DNA of 7,898 nt. It comes from Blastococcus sp. GTDB lineage: Bacteria > Actinomycetota > Actinomycetes > Mycobacteriales > Geodermatophilaceae. The stretch is from contig JAOPUS010000436.1 in assembly GCA_025963345.1 (NCBI GenBank), positions 1-7,898 of the forward strand. Reading direction: 5' to 3'. Of the stretch, positions 5,341 to 7,898 are shown in pieces (positions within the stretch are counted from its first letter, which is position 1; each line of letters opens with the position of its first letter). A program made the translations under genes and the position numbers. The notes beneath the pieces are model-generated. The model ran no database searches. It saw nothing but the letters and a program-made list of their open reading frames with translations, and was not told the DNA's origin.

Positions 5341-6422
5341 GAAGCCACCTGGTGGACCGCACCGCGAGGCCGCGGCACCGCGACGGCGTCGGAGTCGACG
5401 TTGAGCATGTCCCGGGCCTCGAGCACCGAGCTGGTGGCCTCGAACGCCACCCGGTAGACCGGCCGCTCGTTGGCCGTCTCGTTCGACTGGAACATGAACT
5501 CGGCCATGATCGCGATGACCACACTGAGCAGGAAGAACATCAGGCTCATCTGGAGGCTCATCGAGGTCCAGCCGGCGACGGCTCCGCTGAACATCCCGAC
5601 ACCGACGACGTAGAGCGCGTACAGCATGTTCACCAGGCTGGCGGCCAGCGCGATGCCCACGGCGACGCGCAGCGGGCGCGAGCTCGCGTAGAAGATCGAG
5701 CGCAGGACCTGCCGGGTGCTGGTCGCGGCCCCCTGGCGGGTGCGCGAACCGGACGCGTAGTGCAGCACGGTGCTGGGGTAACCCGAGATGGACGGCAGCA
5801 TGCGCAGCACGCGGTCGCGGTCGCGGCGCGGGAGCCAGGCGTCCAGGGCCGGCCGGCTGTAGCCGCGCAGACCCAGGCTCACCGAGGGGATCTCCTCCCC
5901 CATGCTGCGGCTGGCCAGCGCCCGGCTGAGGCGCAGACCCACGCGACGCCCGGCGGCGGCGGTCGTGTCGACCCCGACGACGACCGGGTTCTCGTCGTCC
6001 ACCATCGTCGCGCAGCGCACGATGTCCTCGGGCGCGTCGATGCCCAGGCGTGCGGTGACGACCACGTCGCCCAGTGCGCCGTCGAGGCCTGCGGTGAACG
6101 CGACCTCGTCGGTCACCTCGTGCAGCAGACCGAGCACCTGCAGGTTGGCCTGGCGCTCGGTCAGCGCACGCGCCCAGGGCTGCCGGCCCCGGGAACCCGG
6201 CATGACGAGCACGATCTCGTGCACGGGGTAGGACTCGGAGAGCGCGGCGTCCAGGGGGGCCAGGTCGGCCTCGACCTGGGCGGCCGGACCCTCGGCGATC
6301 ACGACCACGCTGACGAACGTGCCCGAGCGCGTGGGCGGCGCGGGGGTCCGGACGACCACCTCGGGACGCGGACGACGCCGCTCCGCGGTGAGTCCGGAGG
6401 CGTGGGTCTCAAACAGCGTCAC
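5337..6422 (-). CDS. Membrane GT2-like protein with degenerate active site and two C-terminal helices
   Basis: This 361-residue protein has a GtrB/DPM1-type layout. A GT-A-like domain (about 35-230, starting FVSVVVIAEG) leads into two membrane helices (about 253-275 and 288-312) and the family's usual end, EFMF...NERPVYRVAFE (308-328). The catalytic landmarks are altered. The NE of the first strand is replaced, the DDGSxD loop is absent (VLVMPGSRGR instead), and the DADLQDPPE metal site reads TARLGIDAPED (123-133). SLGLRGYSRPALDAW (182-196) matches the acceptor-side region. It may have lost transferase activity and act as a membrane anchor or scaffold for the active GT2 protein, or use other residues. 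GAGGAG lies 7 nt before the GTG at 6422, which overlaps the oxidoreductase gene by 14 nt. Confidence 0.83.
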   Translation of the reverse strand: MTLFETHASGLTAERRRPRPEVVVRTPAPPTRSGTFVSVVVIAEGPAAQVEADLAPLDAALSESYPVHEIVLVMPGSRGRQPWARALTERQANLQVLGLLHEVTDEVAFTAGLDGALGDVVVTARLGIDAPEDIVRCATMVDDENPVVVGVDTTAAAGRRVGLRLSRALASRSMGEEIPSVSLGLRGYSRPALDAWLPRRDRDRVLRMLPSISGYPSTVLHYASGSRTRQGAATSTRQVLRSIFYASSRPLRVAVGIALAASLVNMLYALYVVGVGMFSGAVAGWTSMSLQMSLMFFLLSVVIAIMAEFMFQSNETANERPVYRVAFEATSSVLEARDMLNVDSDAVAVPRPRGAVHQVAS

Positions 6423-7503
6423 GAAGGTGCTCCTCTGCCACTCGGAGTGCGTCTCCGATGTTGTCGATCTTGCTTCCCAGGAGAGACATGACGCGGCCCC
6501 CTTCGGACCTGCGCATGACGATGGGCCGGGCGTCGTCGCCGTCCCGGCGGGCGGGGACGGACTTGACGCCCCACAGCGATTCCACGTGCACGGCGTCGTT
6601 CAGCGCCGGGACGTAGCGCGCCGAGTCGCGCAGCATCCGGTCCGCGCGGCTGGTCAGACCCCGGCGCAGCGCCGCGGCGGCCATCTCGTAGGACGGCTGA
6701 GCTCCGTGCGGCGTGTACCGCACGTGGCTCAGCGTGTGGTACGGGGTGGACGGGAAGGGCATCAGGGAGAAGTACGGGCCGTCCATGACGGTGATCCCCT
6801 TGCCGCGCAGCACGTCCGGCAGGTCCACCAGCGCCATTTCGCACGGCTCGCAGTGCAGACCCGAGTAGCCGACGCCCTGGGGCAGCGTGTCGATCGCCTC
6901 GCCGTAGGTGCACACCAGGACGCGGTCCGCCCCGAGCACCTCCCCGTCCTCGAGGGCGATGCGGGCGCCCGCCTCGCTCTCCTGGACCGACTCCACCCGC
7001 GTCCCGAGCCGCACGGACACGCCGGCGTCCGCGAGCTCCTGCCGCACGATCTCCCGCAGCTTCACGGCGTCGAACGCCGATTCGCGCGTCACCCAGGAGG
7101 CCTCGATGACGGCGGGGTTGAAGAGACGGCGGACCGAGGCGGGGGCGTCCATGAGCGGGGCCCCGATGTAGTCGCAGACCCGCCGGAACTTGCGGGCGTT
7201 GGTCAGGGAGCCCCGCGCGATGGCGTAGATGCAGAGGAAGTCGTCGACGACGCACGACTCGTACCGGGACATGAAGGCCTGGTAGGAGGCCTGGCTGCGT
7301 CCGGCGGTGCGCAGCGACCGCGGATAGTGGTAACCGCCATGCACCCGGGCCTGGTTGAAGTAGCTCGCACCGCCCAGGAGGTCCTGACGCGCCTCGAGCA
7401 ACGTGACCTCAGCTCCGCCCCGGGCCAGGTGCGCCGCGAGGGAGGAGCCGTAGAAGCCCCCGCCGATGACGACGACACCGGACCGACTGTCGGAGGCGGT
7501 CAC
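6409..7503 (-). CDS. FAD-dependent oxidoreductase, DAO/glycine-oxidase-like fold
   Basis: This 364-residue flavoprotein starts with the dinucleotide-binding strand GVVVIGGGFYGSS (9-21; GxGxxG at Gly14, Gly16, Gly19) and ends the second strand with LLEAR (35-39), where Glu37 binds the ribose. The block FNQARVHGGYHYPRS (49-63) is, as I recall, shared with oxidoreductases of surface-polysaccharide gene clusters. DAO-fold enzymes oxidise C-N or C-O bonds, so it could make a keto or imino sugar, but the substrate is unknown. It is cytoplasmic and has no signal peptide. It is the first gene of the operon. The GTG at 7503 is the only usable start at the right distance from the FAD motif. It has no visible Shine-Dalgarno and is not preceded by a -10 at leaderless spacing. 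The frame stays open for about 25 codons upstream without a start codon. Confidence 0.87.
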   Translation of the reverse strand: MTASDSRSGVVVIGGGFYGSSLAAHLARGGAEVTLLEARQDLLGGASYFNQARVHGGYHYPRSLRTAGRSQASYQAFMSRYESCVVDDFLCIYAIARGSLTNARKFRRVCDYIGAPLMDAPASVRRLFNPAVIEASWVTRESAFDAVKLREIVRQELADAGVSVRLGTRVESVQESEAGARIALEDGEVLGADRVLVCTYGEAIDTLPQGVGYSGLHCEPCEMALVDLPDVLRGKGITVMDGPYFSLMPFPSTPYHTLSHVRYTPHGAQPSYEMAAAALRRGLTSRADRMLRDSARYVPALNDAVHVESLWGVKSVPARRDGDDARPIVMRRSEGGRVMSLLGSKIDNIGDALRVAEEHLRDAV

Positions 7504-7520
7504 TCGGCGGCCGTCGGGAA

Positions 7521-7538
7521 GAGCGATACGAATCGCTC
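7521..7538. repeat. Inverted repeat 7+4+7 just upstream of the operon
   Basis: GAGCGAT (7521-7527) and ATCGCTC (7532-7538) are exact reverse complements separated by ACGA. The centre is about 26 nt upstream of the oxidoreductase start codon. It could be a repressor operator or a hairpin in the 5' leader. Which it is cannot be read from the sequence. Confidence 0.5.
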
Positions 7539-7604
7539 GCGGGAGAATCTGAGCACCAGCTGCTTCCTCTACGGGGGAGGTCGAGCGCGCGGGGCACTCT
7601 TTCT

Positions 7605-7638
7605 CGGTGGTGACCCGAGAGTACGGTCCCCACCACCG
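7605..7638. promoter_or_regulatory. Inverted repeat CGGTGGTG-N18-CACCACCG, possible operator
   Basis: Two exact 8-bp half-sites (7605-7612 and 7631-7638) flank an 18-nt spacer that holds TACTCT on the minus strand (7618-7623), a -10-like hexamer. Neither side has a T run, so it is a poor terminator. It fits a dimeric regulator site over the operon promoter, or a structure at the end of the response regulator transcript. Confidence 0.42.
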
Positions 7639-7646
7639 TGAGTAAC

Positions 7647-7675
7647 AGGCTTGTAGTTCGATTTTCGAGTCTCAA
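7647..7675 (-). promoter_or_regulatory. Candidate sigma70-type promoter for the glycan operon
   Basis: TTGAGA (7670-7675) and AAGCCT (7647-7652) on the minus strand are separated by 17 nt. The -35 is good and the -10 is weak. It lies in an AT-richer stretch (about 7641-7725), unlike the rest of the window, and would start transcription near 7640, on the edge of the inverted repeat at 7605-7638. It is a plausible site only. Confidence 0.3.
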
Positions 7676-7752
7676 CGGTTCGAATCGACCCCTGACGTCA
7701 CACGAGTCCCATCGGTTACGGGAATCTGCGCCGGACCGGTCCGTCCTGCCGC

Positions 7753-7898
7753 TCAGAGCAGCCGGTTGGTCGCCGCCCAGCGGGTGAGCTCGTTGCGGTT
7801 GGACAGCTGCAGCTTGCGCAGCACGTTCGAGGCGTGCGACTCCACGGTCTTCACCGAGATGAACAGCCGGGAGCCGATCTCGCGGTAGGTGTAGCCGC
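7753..7898 (-). CDS. LuxR/NarL-type response regulator, C-terminal part (gene runs off the right edge)
   Basis: The last 47 residues form most of a LuxR-type DNA-binding helix-turn-helix: GYTYREIGSRLFISVKTVE (1-19, scaffold and turn), SHASNVLRKLQLSNR (20-34, recognition helix and after), then ELTRWAATNRLL and TGA (7753-7755). This form is usual at the C-terminus of two-component response regulators. The receiver domain, if present, is outside the window. The tail resembles regulators paired with PspC-domain histidine kinases in actinobacteria, but I cannot confirm the partner here. It is transcribed in the same direction as the glycan operon, with 249 nt between them, so it could regulate the operon or read into it. 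Confidence 0.88.
   Translation of the reverse strand, partial: GYTYREIGSRLFISVKTVESHASNVLRKLQLSNRNELTRWAATNRLL

Noticed and set aside
4222..5457. 411-codon plus-strand open frame opposite the isomerase and epimerase genes
   Set aside because: It crosses three real minus-strand genes and begins with a long Arg/Gly/Pro run. No domain is visible.
5328..6491. 387-codon plus-strand open frame opposite the membrane GT2-like gene
   Set aside because: His/Asp/Gly-rich composition is typical of an antisense frame, and the minus strand has membrane helices and family landmarks.
6319..7641. 440-codon plus-strand open frame opposite the oxidoreductase gene
   Set aside because: The minus strand has a clear FAD-binding motif and coding order. 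The plus frame has no recognisable domain.
7409..7675. 88-codon minus-strand frame starting MRLENRTTSLLL upstream of the oxidoreductase
   Set aside because: It overlaps the first 95 nt of the oxidoreductase in another frame and becomes Arg/Ser-rich. The hydrophobic start is too short to be convincing.
1..7898. CRISPR arrays, tRNA or rRNA genes, transposases, attachment sites
   Set aside because: No regularly spaced repeats, cloverleaf or rRNA-like sequence, transposase motif or flanking direct repeats were seen.

Overview
The window comes from a very GC-rich chromosome. Coding regions have a strong G/C bias at third codon positions and GTG starts are common. The chorismate mutase resembles the short mycobacterial type, and it lies divergently next to a UvrD/PcrA helicase, as Rv0948c does next to uvrD1 in Mycobacterium tuberculosis (from memory). 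This points to an actinobacterium. A family such as Geodermatophilaceae is possible, but I cannot fix the genus from sequence alone.

Left part (1-950): the 5' end of a pcrA-type helicase gene runs leftwards out of the window. Divergent from it is a 94-residue AroQ-type chorismate mutase. Its 5' leader has every part of a trp-style transcription attenuator. There is a 20-codon leader ORF with Phe-Tyr-Tyr codons, a 1:2 hairpin starting on the second Tyr codon, an alternative 2:3 pairing, and a 10-bp terminator hairpin followed by a T run. This is the most interesting regulatory element in the window.

Middle (951-2487): a small hypothetical protein gene converges on chorismate mutase. Next is a gap of about 0.4 kb that holds hairpins and a possible 29-codon ORF. 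Then comes a PIG-L/LmbE-family zinc deacetylase, whose GTG start may be leaderless.

Right part (2488-7503, minus strand): six tightly packed genes form an envelope-glycan-type operon. In transcription order they encode an FAD-dependent oxidoreductase, a membrane GT2-like protein with a degenerate active site, a short NAD(P)-dependent epimerase/dehydratase, an AP_endonuc_2 TIM-barrel sugar isomerase, a soluble canonical GT2 glycosyltransferase and a GtrA-like membrane protein. Each start overlaps the previous stop, four times by 4 nt and once by 14 nt, so coupled translation is likely. I infer that the enzymes make or modify an unusual sugar or cyclitol, that the GT2 protein loads it on a polyprenyl carrier, and that the GtrA and GT2-like membrane proteins handle translocation or transfer at the membrane. 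The substrate is unknown, and I do not recognise this exact six-gene combination as a named system.

Right edge: an AT-richer 249-nt spacer with inverted repeats separates the operon from the 3' end of a LuxR/NarL-type response regulator gene on the same strand.
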